Shown here one piece after another: positions 31,248 to 40,752 of a DNA stretch of 64,000 nt. Source of the stretch: Lacticaseibacillus chiayiensis (lineage in GTDB: Bacteria > Bacillota > Bacilli > Lactobacillales > Lactobacillaceae); NCBI RefSeq assembly GCF_004123795.1, contig NZ_MSSM01000031.1, positions 1 to 64,000 of the forward strand, read 5' to 3'. The stretch's first letter is position 1. Each line of letters opens with the position of its first letter. Position numbers and translations under genes: made by a program. The notes below the pieces were generated by a model. That model saw nothing but the letters and a program-made list of their open reading frames with translations, was not told the DNA's origin and searched no databases.

Positions 31248-32078
31248 ATGACTAAAATTGCTGTTTTCTCAGATATTCACGGTAATTTAAATGCGCTACA
31301 AGCCGCTTATGCAGATGCTAATTCACTTGGAGCAGAACACTATTGGTTTCTGGGCGATCTTCTTGGCCCCGGTCCAGACGTTCAATCTGTTTGGGAAAAG
31401 TTGGCAGCGATCAATCCTAGCATAAGAATCAGGGGCAATTGGGAAGATTTCTTGATCCAAGCATTGGTAGGAGAAGGGCATTTATCACCAGCGCAGCAAG
31501 CAGTTGAAAAGTATGTCTTAGATGGCCTTGATAATCCGCAACAAGTTTGCGAAATATTTTCCAAATGGCCGCTTCACCAAGAGGTAACCATCAATGGGGT
31601 ACATATCGGTCTTTCTCATCATCTCGTTAATAACAACAACGGTGATACATTATCGGTACGCGCAGACAATACCGCTTTAAGCACACTGTTCACTGGTTCG
31701 CGACAACAACTTGATGTGGCTGTTTATGCACATATTCACCATCCCTTGCTGCGCTACGTTGATTTGAGCATGCCTCTTCAAACTGATAAATTGTTCGACT
31801 ATCAAAAGGCTGATGAACGGCTAGTCCTAAACCCTGCTTCAATCGGACTTCCATTTGACAAACCGACACGTCGATACAAAGAAAAACGCGCTGAATATCT
31901 TTTACTTGAGATAACTGACGCTGGCACCATCAATCCAGTGTTCAGAAGAGTTCCCTACAACCTCTCTCAAGAATTTCAACGTACATGTGAATGGCATCTT
32001 CGCAGAGCGCCAATTACATCAATGGATTCAGTGCCTAGCATTGGCACACCGGCTGCTCCAGTACTTTTTTGGGTTTAA
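31248..32078 (+). CDS. Calcineurin-like metallophosphoesterase (YfcE/MJ0936 type)
   Basis: 276 residues from the ATG at 31248; an in-frame ATG at 31239 is possible. The metal-binding motifs appear in order: FSDIHGNL, FLGDLLGPGP, RGNWED (in place of GNHD), then histidines in GLSHHL and YAHIHHP. These bind two metal ions in a cytosolic phosphodiesterase. Family members cleave varied phosphodiesters, and the substrate here is not predictable. It stands alone between gene-poor DNA and an orphan secreted protein. Confidence 0.82.
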   Translation: MTKIAVFSDIHGNLNALQAAYADANSLGAEHYWFLGDLLGPGPDVQSVWEKLAAINPSIRIRGNWEDFLIQALVGEGHLSPAQQAVEKYVLDGLDNPQQVCEIFSKWPLHQEVTINGVHIGLSHHLVNNNNGDTLSVRADNTALSTLFTGSRQQLDVAVYAHIHHPLLRYVDLSMPLQTDKLFDYQKADERLVLNPASIGLPFDKPTRRYKEKRAEYLLLEITDAGTINPVFRRVPYNLSQEFQRTCEWHLRRAPITSMDSVPSIGTPAAPVLFWV

Positions 32079-32264
32079 TACCTATCAAACCAAGATGCCA
32101 TTCGAGCCGTTTATGTTAGCGTCCAAAACAATCGCAATCAAGCGGTTGCTTTTTTGTTTGTTAAAGCAATAAACAATGTCGTATTTTTAATTAAATTAAC
32201 CATAAAGGTTAAATTACTTAAGTTTATTTTCGATTTTTCGCGATAAATTTTTGAACAATATAGT

Positions 32265-32292
32265 TGACGCTCCGTTGAAACCGCTTTACCAT
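32265..32292 (+). promoter_or_regulatory. Possible promoter of the orphan secreted protein gene
   Basis: TTGACG, 16 bases, TACCAT, about 60 bases ahead of the gene. The palindrome AATTCGAATT follows at about 32300. Confidence 0.35.
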
Positions 32293-32354
32293 AAACTCAC
32301 GAATTCGAATTCTAGATGTCTGTCACCTAGTTTTTAATGTGGAAGATAAGCACA

Positions 32355-32852
32355 ATGCCAAAAAATAAAGAGCATTTAACGATCGGCAAAAAAATTGTCA
32401 ATTACGTTATTTTCCCTCTTACGTTGGCAATTGCTGTCGGTCTAACAACACCTGGGTCATTTATCTTTCAGGCCTTCAACAACGAAGCGTCTGATACTGT
32501 CCAAGCTGCATCATACCCTACACCGGCTAAACGAGACATCACCCCATACGGTTTGGGTAACGATACCGTTTACGTTTATTACTCGGCCGCTCAAATGGGT
32601 GCTGTCAAAGCCGCATCAAACACACAGGCAAATGCCCGCACCGCTTTTGCCACAGTATTTGGAGCGCTTAATAAATACGCTGGTGTTTTGGCAGCCACGG
32701 CATTGATCAAAACAAACACACAGTTTAGTAACTTTCGCGATGCCATTAACGCTGCCATCTCTCGGAAAAAAGGACTGCAAATTCAATACAACACGACTTT
32801 TGACAATGGTAACAACAGTGCCACGTGGGGTGAAAAATTTACAGTTCAATAG
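32355..32852 (+). CDS. Secreted protein of unknown function
   Basis: 165 residues from the ATG at 32355, preceded by GGAAG; an ATG at 32337 has no ribosome binding site. A long basic N-terminus (KNKEHLTIGKK) and hydrophobic segment end near a possible cleavage site at VQAASY, so the protein is probably exported. The mature part is about 115 residues, soluble-looking and Ala/Asn rich, with YGLGNDTVYVYYSAAQM and a closing NNSATWGEKFTVQ. No anchor, cysteine or catalytic motif was seen and I do not recognise the family. A terminator follows, so it is transcribed alone. Confidence 0.7.
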   Translation: MPKNKEHLTIGKKIVNYVIFPLTLAIAVGLTTPGSFIFQAFNNEASDTVQAASYPTPAKRDITPYGLGNDTVYVYYSAAQMGAVKAASNTQANARTAFATVFGALNKYAGVLAATALIKTNTQFSNFRDAINAAISRKKGLQIQYNTTFDNGNNSATWGEKFTVQ

Positions 32853-32956
32853 TCCTCTGTTCAGAGTATCCCAATATTCTCTCTAGAAGCCACTTCTTTC
32901 GCAAGTAGCGATGTGAGTTGAATTGCCGAATTAGCGAGTACTTGCAGATTCAACCT

Positions 32957-32990
32957 AAGACAACCGGCCAAGAAAACTGGTTGTCTTTTT
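32957..32990 (+). terminator. Terminator after the orphan secreted protein gene
   Basis: AAGACAACC pairs with GGTTGTCTT around a 13-base loop, followed by a T-run. About 105 bases past the stop codon. Confidence 0.7.
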
Positions 32991-33118
32991 GAGTTGGCGG
33001 TAATGCTACACAGACACCCTATTTTTTGCTTGCTATCTAAAACTGCACAAATCAAGTGAACACACTATACCCGTATACTGATGCGTTTGTAAATTAGACT
33101 CATTGATTGTTCGAGCGA

Positions 33119-33991
33119 CTAACGATGGAAAGTCAGCCTGAACTCGTCTGCCAACGAAAGCGGTTCAATTCTGTAAGAAATGTTATTCGCCATAAGCTCC
33201 AAAACAAATGACCGTTGCGCTGCATCATCCATCTTTTTGAGATCAATTAGAGCCTGACCCTGAAAAACATCTAAAACAGCATCCGCATGAAGCTTTGATA
33301 GTAGACTTGGTGCTGCATGCATTTTTAAAAAGTTATCCCGGCGCTCATGCATATTTAAATCCTGGGCAATCTTCCCTTCTCGGAGAAAAAGTACACGATC
33401 GGCGAGACTCTGCAAGTTATCGAGTAAATGCGAAACCATGATCACTAGTTTGCCGCTGTCTCGCAGTTCCTGAATTTGACCAGATATCAGGGCAACGTTT
33501 TCCGGGTCGAGGCCGTTCATGGCTTCATCAAGCAACATGATTGGTGTATCCGAAGCAACCACCATAGCAAAGCACAGTCGTTGTTCCATGCCAAGCGAAT
33601 AAGTATCGACTCTTTGCGAAATATAGGTGCCCATCTTTAAGATATTGACCAGCTTGGTAATCTCAACCTGGCTTTGCCACATGTTTTTGTACAACTTCAA
33701 ATGCTCATATCCGCTTAGTTCGCCAAAAAGCTCATTTTCAAGCGGAAACGCACAGATTCTTTGATGGATTTCTTTTATTCTGCGATTGCTTTCATACCGG
33801 AGCCCATCGATTTCCACAAAGCCATGATCAGGTTTTAGATTGTTCATGATCACATTTAGAAGCGTGGTTTTCCCAGTCCCATTAGGTGCAACAAGCCCAA
33901 CGACTTCTTTTTGATCTAAATCGAGGCTCACGTCATTTAAGACATGCTTCTTATTTGGAAAAGACAATTCAACATCTTTTAGCTTAATCAT
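33119..33991 (-). CDS. ABC transporter ATP-binding protein
   Basis: 290 residues from the ATG at 33991, which overlaps the end of the permease gene; GGAG lies upstream. Walker A is APNGTGKTTLL near residue 38, the signature is YSLGMEQRL (a variant of LSGGQ), and Walker B is IMLLDEAMNGLDPE. The C-terminal part is the extended type seen in ABC-2 exporters. With the two permeases upstream it forms a three-gene minus-strand exporter of unknown substrate. It lies about 3 kb from the bacteriocin operon, but the permeases carry no peptidase domain to process those leaders. Confidence 0.88.
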   Translation of the reverse strand: MIKLKDVELSFPNKKHVLNDVSLDLDQKEVVGLVAPNGTGKTTLLNVIMNNLKPDHGFVEIDGLRYESNRRIKEIHQRICAFPLENELFGELSGYEHLKLYKNMWQSQVEITKLVNILKMGTYISQRVDTYSLGMEQRLCFAMVVASDTPIMLLDEAMNGLDPENVALISGQIQELRDSGKLVIMVSHLLDNLQSLADRVLFLREGKIAQDLNMHERRDNFLKMHAAPSLLSKLHADAVLDVFQGQALIDLKKMDDAAQRSFVLELMANNISYRIEPLSLADEFRLTFHR

Positions 33992-35225
33992 GATATGACA
34001 ACTCCATCTTTCTTCTACCGTGTTGATGTGCCAGACAGTATATGGCAATTTCGACTGTCATTAAAAGAACCGCAAACAGCATGAGTCCGAGCCCAAAAGT
34101 CATTTTCGTCGTCTCATACCTGAAATTCTGAAAACCAACAATAAGCTGCCCGATATTGAAGTAACTTGGCAGTAAGTATAGTGTCCAACTCTTTATCGAC
34201 ACCAGCCCGGGTAAGAAGTAAAAGCGTTCGCTAACAAGTAAAAACATCATTATGGCAAGGCTGGCAAATTCGCTTTTTAAAAGCATCTGCAATAGAATCT
34301 GAAGACGAATAATGACCCACATGGCTAACAGCGTAAGAGCAAAGGCTTCCAACAAAAACTGTCCAAGTGAAACAGTTGTAAAAGAAATGCCTTCGTATAC
34401 GGCTATGGGTAATGCGAAACTCCCTAAGCCGAATCTCAAAATGTTAAACGGTAGCAAAATCACTAAAAACAAGAACAATAATCCCCCACTCATTAGTAAA
34501 GCTGACAAGGATTTAACATTAATCTTTTCCCATGAAGTAAGGGGCAGGTTTTTTAATACGGACTGCTTTTGCCTATCTCTTGTTACCAGGTCAGTGCTAA
34601 TGATCGCAGTCACAATCAGCAATGCCATTGCCAAACCATAAAAGAAGGCACGCTCAAGCTTTTGTAAGGCTGTTTGTTGATTAATAACCGCGGCACTTAT
34701 TTTGCTGTTCGCCATGTGCGTATATTTGCTCAACTGGGTTCGCGCCTCTAAATTCCAGTAATGGCCGTTTCGATTTTGATTACCTGATCCCGCATCTCGC
34801 ATTACATTTGGATCACTGTAATACTGTAAGGGATAACTAATCCACGGCTGGCCTTGAAGAGCCAGACGATCGGTTAGCAAGAGTTCGCTATTCATAGACT
34901 CCGCAACTTGCTTATATCTTCCTTTCTTAGCAGCCGTTAGTTGCGCACGCTCACTTGCGATGAACTGGGGAACGTATTTGCCTGCATTAGCAATTGTCGG
35001 GTAGTTAGGAAATGCTGGTTTAAATGTCTTCATGAACTTTTCGTTTTTTAACAGTTTGTCGGTTGTTTCCTGTCTTGAAAAGTTTTCTAAAGGCCCATGT
35101 GTCGGCAGGTATTGATAGCAAAACCAAAAACTCCAAACCAAAAAGATTAAACAAACGCCCCAATTCTTCTTGCCAAGGAAGTTCTGTTTGAGTTGAAAAG
35201 CTAAGTATGACTTATTCCTACTCAT
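33984..35225 (-). CDS. ABC-2-type transporter permease
   Basis: 413 residues from the ATG at 35225, preceded by GGGAG. An N-terminal membrane segment, a large extracellular loop of about 130-150 residues (about residues 45-190), then five or so membrane segments. This topology is typical of ABC-2 permeases of the bacitracin/lantibiotic-resistance style. It overlaps both neighbouring genes by eight bases, so translation is coupled. Confidence 0.8.
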   Translation of the reverse strand: MSRNKSYLAFQLKQNFLGKKNWGVCLIFLVWSFWFCYQYLPTHGPLENFSRQETTDKLLKNEKFMKTFKPAFPNYPTIANAGKYVPQFIASERAQLTAAKKGRYKQVAESMNSELLLTDRLALQGQPWISYPLQYYSDPNVMRDAGSGNQNRNGHYWNLEARTQLSKYTHMANSKISAAVINQQTALQKLERAFFYGLAMALLIVTAIISTDLVTRDRQKQSVLKNLPLTSWEKINVKSLSALLMSGGLLFLFLVILLPFNILRFGLGSFALPIAVYEGISFTTVSLGQFLLEAFALTLLAMWVIIRLQILLQMLLKSEFASLAIMMFLLVSERFYFLPGLVSIKSWTLYLLPSYFNIGQLIVGFQNFRYETTKMTFGLGLMLFAVLLMTVEIAIYCLAHQHGRRKMELSYHD

Positions 35226-36330
35226 TTCTCGCACTCCCTTGCCTTGAAAGTATCAACCAAATTGCCAACGTCCAGATCAGTAACACACCGATGCCTGTCA
35301 GCCATCCAATAGGCAAATGGTTGTTCAGCAAAAATCGTCCTGAATAGATATTCATCACATTTAGATAAGGTATTGGCGTCAAATAAAGGAAAGACGGAAG
35401 ACTACGACTAAACGTTACCAAAACCAATATCGTTGCGATAGAAAGAACCGTCGCATAAAAGTTGCCAGTAAGCTTATTTAACCAAATCGCGACAAGTGAA
35501 AAAAAGATCGTCAGCGTCAAGCAATACACTACAATTAACAACGCAGCCAGCCAAAACGGAACAGTAGTGATCTTATTCATCAAATTAAAAGCCGTTGGAT
35601 AACTCCAATTCCCGAACCCTACCACTAATCCCAGTAACAGCAATGCCATTGCAGGCAAGCCAAGAAACAAACAGCCGGCTAACTGAAATGATGCTTTTAC
35701 ATGCGCCACGAGCTTGTCAAAAAAGCTGACAGGCATATTCTTTAAAACACTTGTATGTTCAAGTTCTATCAACCACGAGTCCCCTACCAAGTAAATGATT
35801 AGAAAAGGTGCACAAATTGCTATTACCTGAAATAATATTGTCCCGTAATCCGCGGCAGTTTTTATGCTGATTCTGGGAGAACCATTGTCTGTTTGTAATT
35901 TCCGCGCAACAGCAAGATTGCCGATCACCGATTCTTTCGTCGGTATTAAAAGTCCATGAGCGCCAGCAAAGTTCAGTGCGTAGCTTTTTAACTGTGCTTG
36001 TGCAAGTTCAACTTGACCATTGAGAATTGTTGGATCATCCTGCAACAACAATCCACTATTGATTTTCCCCGTCCCCGAAAGCTGCCGATTCAATGCTTGC
36101 AGCATTTTCCCTTCGCTGCTTGTTTTTGAATAGGTGCGAGCATCGTAACGTAAATAACTTGATTGAACCGACTGTTGAATCCTAAACGTCTCAACCTTTA
36201 AATCAGCAATCTTTTGAATCTTGATCACAAAGAACGAGCCAACGACGAGAAGGGCCATAAAAATTTCGGCAACTATATTTTTTTGATTAAACGCGACTTG
36301 CCGTTGAAAAAATGTATTGAGTTGTCTCAT
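35218..36330 (-). CDS. ABC-2-type transporter permease
   Basis: 370 residues, same topology as its neighbour: one N-terminal membrane segment (about 18-40), an extracellular loop of about 130 residues, then a cluster of membrane segments. AAAGGAG precedes the start. First gene of the three-gene exporter, so the functional unit is probably a heterodimer of the two permeases plus the ATPase. Confidence 0.8.
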   Translation of the reverse strand: MRQLNTFFQRQVAFNQKNIVAEIFMALLVVGSFFVIKIQKIADLKVETFRIQQSVQSSYLRYDARTYSKTSSEGKMLQALNRQLSGTGKINSGLLLQDDPTILNGQVELAQAQLKSYALNFAGAHGLLIPTKESVIGNLAVARKLQTDNGSPRISIKTAADYGTILFQVIAICAPFLIIYLVGDSWLIELEHTSVLKNMPVSFFDKLVAHVKASFQLAGCLFLGLPAMALLLLGLVVGFGNWSYPTAFNLMNKITTVPFWLAALLIVVYCLTLTIFFSLVAIWLNKLTGNFYATVLSIATILVLVTFSRSLPSFLYLTPIPYLNVMNIYSGRFLLNNHLPIGWLTGIGVLLIWTLAIWLILSRQGSARNE

Positions 36331-36453
36331 TTTGGAATTCTCCTTTGCTTACTCTTTGTGTCTATGAAAAGGTTGAACTTGCCGATCCCTGAACAAGAAA
36401 CTATGATGAGAAAAATATTACACCGAAATGAGACGTTTCTCAATGTGGATAAC

Positions 36454-36500
36454 AAAAAAACAAGGCACCGCGCCCTCCAAGAAGACCGCAACGCCTTGCC
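36454..36500 (-). terminator. Terminator after the NAD(P)-binding reductase gene
   Basis: On the minus strand GCAAGGC pairs with GTGCCTTG, with a partly paired middle, and a run of seven T follows. It separates the reductase gene from the ABC exporter. Confidence 0.65.
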
Positions 36501-36526
36501 TTTTATTCAAAAATCGCTGTCACGCT

Positions 36527-37210
36527 TTACCGACTGTGAACCTTCGCCGCAATCTGCCTGCCAAACTCGGTCCGATCGAAGTGATCGATGACGTCCTTTA
36601 GCTCAGCATAACGTAAACTTGCACCAAATAGCGGACTTCCCGGTTCAGTCATGATGCCGTCTGCCAGGTTGTGATGCACAACTGTGTCAAAGCCCATGCT
36701 ATTGACAAAGTTTGCCACTGTCTCAACCGCCGCAGAATCGTTGCCGGTGACGAAGAGTGCCTTCCGCTTCGAGTCACCTTTTCGCCGTGCCTCTTCTTGC
36801 AAGTTGTGATAGCCCATGTGATTGAAGGTTTTGACGATTTTGGCGTCTTTGAAATAGGCCTGTACCTGCTCGCTGGAAGTCGTGTCGGGGTCTAAGACTT
36901 CTTCGCGAATGCCATCTGTTTCCCACCAGTAGTTCATGGCATCAATAACCAACTTGCCTTTGAGCAGGTTGGCATCAATGTTTTTGTACCGACTAAGCGG
37001 AATGGCCAGTATGATGAGATCACTGTTGGCCGCAACATCCGCATTTTCGGATGCAATCGTGCCTGGCACCATGGTTTTGATGGTTAGCGCGATTTTTTGG
37101 ACGGAACCTGAGCCGGAAATCCGGACTGTGTAGCCAGCGTCCAACGCTAGACCGGCAAGGACAATGCCGACTTTGCCCGCACCAAGAATACCCACTCGCT
37201 GAATGGCCAT
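36527..37210 (-). CDS. NAD(P)-binding reductase of the F420-dependent NADP reductase-like group
   Basis: 227 residues with an N-terminal Rossmann motif VGILGAGKVG and a further domain-typical segment VKTFNHMGYHNL. Proteins of this group use NAD(P) in bacteria lacking F420, and their substrates are mostly unknown. Its start overlaps the stop of the LLM oxidoreductase gene by one base, so the two were one operon. With the partner now frameshifted, this gene may still be expressed, but translational coupling would be affected. Confidence 0.75.
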   Translation of the reverse strand: MAIQRVGILGAGKVGIVLAGLALDAGYTVRISGSGSVQKIALTIKTMVPGTIASENADVAANSDLIILAIPLSRYKNIDANLLKGKLVIDAMNYWWETDGIREEVLDPDTTSSEQVQAYFKDAKIVKTFNHMGYHNLQEEARRKGDSKRKALFVTGNDSAAVETVANFVNSMGFDTVVHHNLADGIMTEPGSPLFGASLRYAELKDVIDHFDRTEFGRQIAAKVHSR

Positions 37211-38264
37211 TATTTCACCGCCGCCTTTTCTGCCAGAATTTCTTTGACACGCGGAATGACTTTGGTGCCATATAGCTCAATCATATGCTCGCGCTGAGCC
37301 GCAGTTTGGTTGCCGGCACCGTAAACAAGGTCGAAGCGGCCGAGATCAAGTAAATCAATCGTTTCCGCCATGCGCCGCGCCACGGTTTCGGGATTGCCGA
37401 CGTAAAACGATCCGACCTTGGTTTCGCCGTCAAACTGTTCACGGCTCATCGGCGCCCAGCCACGGGTCAAACCGATGCGATCAAAATTGGCTTTAATATT
37501 TTTAAAGGCAACTTCAATGGCTTCGTTTTCGTCATCGGCAATGAACCCATGAGAGTGCACGGCAATCGGGAATTCCGGTTTGCCGAGCTCTTTAGCCGCA
37601 GCATGATACAACTCAATAAACGGCTTAAATCGGCTGGCTTGCCCACCGATGATCGCGATGATGACTTTGTAACCGACATTGACAGCGCGAATCACTGATT
37701 CCGGCGAGCCGCCGATGCCGATATAGGTCTCAAGCTTCCCGTTTTCGGTCTTCGGATAGACTTCCTGATTTTTCAAAGCCGCACGGAACTTGCCGGACCA
37801 AGTCACTGCCTTTTCATTGCGCAGAGCATCGTACAGGCCGAGTTTCTCATTGAATAAGTCGTCATAATCGGTCAGGTCATAGCCGAATAAGGGAAAAGAT
37901 TCGGTGAACGATCCGCGACCCAACATGACCTGCGCCCGCCCATGAGACAGCGCATCAAGGGTGGCAAAACGCTCATAAACCCGCACAGGATCATCAGAAC
38001 TAAGCACCGTGACCGCCGTTGCCAATTTAATCTGCTTAGTCACCGTCGAAATCGCCGCCAAAACCGTTTCCGGACTCGAAACACTATAGTCCGGCCGGTG
38101 ATGTTCGCCAACACCAAAGACATCAAGCCCAGTTCATCGGCCAACTGTCCTTCGCGCACAATCTGCCGAATCGATGCAGCGGCGGTTTTCAAGCTGCCGT
38201 CTTCATTTGCCACGATGTCACCAAAAGTTTCAAGTCCGAATTGTAAATGTTTAATGTCTACCAT
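37210..38264 (-). pseudogene. LLM-class flavin-dependent oxidoreductase, frameshifted
   Basis: The gene starts at 38264 (AGGAGG upstream) and encodes MVDIKHLQFGLETFGDIVA through residue 47, then leaves frame. Adding one base in the GGCTTGATG stretch near 38123-38130 restores LDVFGVGEHHRPDYSVSSPE, the expected LLM luciferase-like core, running on to the stop at 37210. So one base is missing. The remaining frame covers most of the enzyme, including YIGIGGSPES and RGWAPMSREQF. Intact relatives are FMN-dependent monooxygenases or reductases. A sequencing error would give the same picture. Confidence 0.85.
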
Positions 38265-38393
38265 CGAGAATGCCTCCTATGCGATGTTGCTTACTTTTTG
38301 TAAGTTAATGACATTAATATAGACTTTTTTGGCCTGAATGGCAAACTTTTGCGCTTTTATTAAAATGGCTACTTGGGAAATTAAATCTGAGGT

Positions 38394-38434
38394 CTTACAT
38401 TTTTCTTACAATATGTTAAGCTTTCTAGTGTAAG
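38394..38434 (+). promoter_or_regulatory. Repeated CTTACA operator-like sites before the toxin-antitoxin pair
   Basis: CTTACAT (38394-38400), CTTACA (38405-38410) and the inverted TGTAAG (38429-38434) span the region where the promoter should lie, 24-64 bases ahead of the antitoxin gene. AbrB-fold antitoxins usually repress their own promoter, and these repeats are the obvious candidates. Confidence 0.4.
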
Positions 38435-38457
38435 GAATAAGTAAGGAGGACATTAAG

Positions 38458-38712
38458 ATGCGAGCATCAAAACGTGAATCGGTTCGCGCGACCGTCTCTA
38501 GCAAGGGACAGGTCACCATCCCCTCAGAGATACGTCGACGTAGTGGCATCAAGAAAAATACCCAGCTAGAATTCAGTATGCAACCGGATGGCGATTTAAC
38601 CGTGCATATCATTCATGAAAAGGACGATGCAAGCGAAGAAAAGTTGATCAAGACGATTCGCCGCCTGCAGAAGCAATACAAGATCGGCCTAGATTACTTG
38701 AAGGACAAGTAA
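38458..38712 (+). CDS. AbrB/MazE-fold antitoxin (SpoVT-AbrB domain)
   Basis: 84 residues with the swapped-hairpin DNA-binding motif ATVSSKGQVTIPSEIRRR at about residues 11-28, the hallmark of SpoVT-AbrB domains. The C-terminal third is charged and helical, suited to binding a toxin. GTAAGGAGG precedes the start. One base after its stop comes a Fic/Doc-type toxin gene. Predicted role: DNA-binding antitoxin and autorepressor. Confidence 0.85.
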   Translation: MRASKRESVRATVSSKGQVTIPSEIRRRSGIKKNTQLEFSMQPDGDLTVHIIHEKDDASEEKLIKTIRRLQKQYKIGLDYLKDK

Positions 38713-38713
38713 T

Positions 38714-39133
38714 ATGGAATATTTAACGCAGGACGAAATGATTTCAATCAATGCAATTACCCAAATTGACCAGCATCAACAACCTAGTGTGAGAGATGCA
38801 GAAGCTTTAGACTATATCGTAAAGTCAGCAAAGCAAGAAGTCTTTGGAAGTGTGCTTTACGACACGGCGGAAAAGCTTACCGCCTTCTATTTTATAAAGT
38901 TAATCAAAAAGCATGTATTCAATGATGCAAACAAGCGCACTGCTTATACGGCAGCTTTCCTGTTTTTGGACAAAAACAATTGCCACCTACCTTCTAGCAA
39001 GGAATTCCAACTACAATTTGCCCAATTAGCCATTGAGATCGCAAAAACAGAGGGCGAGTCAAAAGCTTTGTGGGAAAAAGTGACAAACTTTTTTGATAAG
39101 CATATCAGTTCGGCACCACGCCCATCCGCTTAG
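38714..39133 (+). CDS. Doc/Fic-family toxin
   Basis: 139 residues, the small Doc-type Fic protein. The active-site motif is HVFNDANKRTAY, matching HxFx(D/N)xNKRT with catalytic His and the Asn-Lys-Arg phosphate site intact. Doc toxins phosphorylate elongation factor Tu and halt translation; other Fic proteins add AMP. It begins one base after the antitoxin stop, with AGGAC as a weak ribosome binding site. Pairing Doc with an AbrB-fold antitoxin is known but is less familiar than Phd-Doc. Confidence 0.85.
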   Translation: MEYLTQDEMISINAITQIDQHQQPSVRDAEALDYIVKSAKQEVFGSVLYDTAEKLTAFYFIKLIKKHVFNDANKRTAYTAAFLFLDKNNCHLPSSKEFQLQFAQLAIEIAKTEGESKALWEKVTNFFDKHISSAPRPSA

Positions 39134-39220
39134 CTATTTCAACGGCTAGTCATAATTAAACCGATGTGTCGGCAACAAGCCTTCATTTTACTGATTTCAA
39201 AGAACTAATCTTAGATTGTT

Positions 39221-40684
39221 TTACTTTTCAGTTGTTGGTTCCGGCACAACTTCCTTGTCCGACTGGTGACGAAGCTTGTTAGTCAACAAGAAAGCTGGAA
39301 TAATCACGATTGCGGTGCAGGCCACCACCCAGATAAATCCCCGCTGGTAGGCGTGCGCCACAGCTGTCAAATGATTAGTCATCAGTTCATGCTTGTGGTT
39401 AGTGAGGTACGCCGACGCAACCGTTGCCATCAATGCTGAACCAAACGCACCACCGATATTTTGTGTAATCCGCCCCGCAATTGAAATTTGACCGGACCAC
39501 TTGGGGTCTTGGCCGACAAACGAATCGGTCATGAGCGGACTGATAATGGCCCCGGCTCCGATTCCCCGGACAAATAAAACGCCCATCAGCAACCAGAAGT
39601 TAGTGTGCTGATCAAAGGACACGAACGGCACGGTTCCGATTAGGGTCACTAACAAGCCAACAATCAGAACCCATCGCGCCCCAATTCGATCAACAAAGCG
39701 GCCAATGATTGGCCGGGCGATCAGCATCCCGATTCCTTGTGGAATAAGGGATAACCCTGCTTCAGCAACACTTTGACCACGTAGATTTTGGAAAAACAGT
39801 GGCAGTAATAGCATTGGTCCGTTATTCACAATCCCTGCCAATACTAGTCCGATCATTGAACCAGTAAAGTTGCGCCGTTTAAACAGAAATAACGGTACCA
39901 CTGCCCGACTCTTACGGAAAATGGCGTAAATCGCATAAACAACCAGCAAGGCAATTCCCACGCCAACATAGCCTAAAGTCGTACTATTGTTAAAACTGGC
40001 TTTCGAACTAGCTTTAACAATGCCGTAGACAATTGCCGCTGAACCTCCAGCCAGTAAACCCACGCCTGTCCAGTCAAACTTGGCTGTCGGATTCTTGGGA
40101 GCAATTGCTGGTAACTTCACCCAAATGAGAATTGTGGCGATTACAACAACGGGAACATTAACGAAAAAGATCCAGCGCCATGATAGATACTGGACAATTA
40201 CGCCCCCAATCACAGGGCCAAAGATCGGACCCAGCATGATGGGCAATCCAACAATGGCCATAATCCGTCCCATCGATCCGACCCCCGCCACATCAACTAA
40301 CAGTGTTGTCAACAACGGTGTAATCAAACCAGCACTAAATCCTTGAACAAACCGAATACTAATCAGCATGGTGACATTGCCAGACATAGCGGCCACCAGT
40401 GAAGACAATCCGAACAACACTTCGGCAATCAAGAAAACCTTTTTACCACCAATCTTGTCATTCAGCCAGCCGGTAAAGGGCACTGCCACGACCATCGCCA
40501 GTAAGTAGCCTGTGATCACCCATTGAACGGTACTTAAGGATTCATTGAAATCTGAAGATAATTTATTGAGGGCAATGTTGACCATTGTTGAATCCAGCAT
40601 GGGTGCAATCGCGCCCAGAACGATGATCCATGCCTGATTAACGATCGCCCGTGGTAGCGCGCTCTCTTTTTTGTTAGTTGCCAT
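39221..40684 (-). CDS. MFS multidrug efflux transporter, DHA2 (EmrB/QacA) type
   Basis: 487 residues, about 14 membrane segments. Motifs of the drug:H+ antiporter-2 group are LDSTMVNIAL in the first segment, GWLNDKIGGKKVF (motif A) and the motif C region GLPIMLGPIFGPVIGG. It would expel lipophilic or cationic drugs using the proton gradient. AGGAGG-type site precedes the ATG at 40684. It is divergent from a TetR regulator, the usual local repressor arrangement. Confidence 0.9.
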   Translation of the reverse strand: MATNKKESALPRAIVNQAWIIVLGAIAPMLDSTMVNIALNKLSSDFNESLSTVQWVITGYLLAMVVAVPFTGWLNDKIGGKKVFLIAEVLFGLSSLVAAMSGNVTMLISIRFVQGFSAGLITPLLTTLLVDVAGVGSMGRIMAIVGLPIMLGPIFGPVIGGVIVQYLSWRWIFFVNVPVVVIATILIWVKLPAIAPKNPTAKFDWTGVGLLAGGSAAIVYGIVKASSKASFNNSTTLGYVGVGIALLVVYAIYAIFRKSRAVVPLFLFKRRNFTGSMIGLVLAGIVNNGPMLLLPLFFQNLRGQSVAEAGLSLIPQGIGMLIARPIIGRFVDRIGARWVLIVGLLVTLIGTVPFVSFDQHTNFWLLMGVLFVRGIGAGAIISPLMTDSFVGQDPKWSGQISIAGRITQNIGGAFGSALMATVASAYLTNHKHELMTNHLTAVAHAYQRGFIWVVACTAIVIIPAFLLTNKLRHQSDKEVVPEPTTEK

Positions 40685-40717
40685 TGTAACGCCTCCAATG
40701 ATAAGTTAGACTTTTAA

Positions 40718-40752
40718 GGTACTTTAGTCTCTAATATTAGGTACTCAAGTAC
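40718..40752. promoter_or_regulatory. Operator-like repeats between the MFS and TetR genes
   Basis: GGTACTTTAG at 40718 and GGTACTCAAG at 40740 are direct repeats 22 bases apart, and GTACTCAAGTAC (40741-40752) is a near-perfect palindrome. Their position in the divergent promoter region fits a TetR-type operator. Confidence 0.45.
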
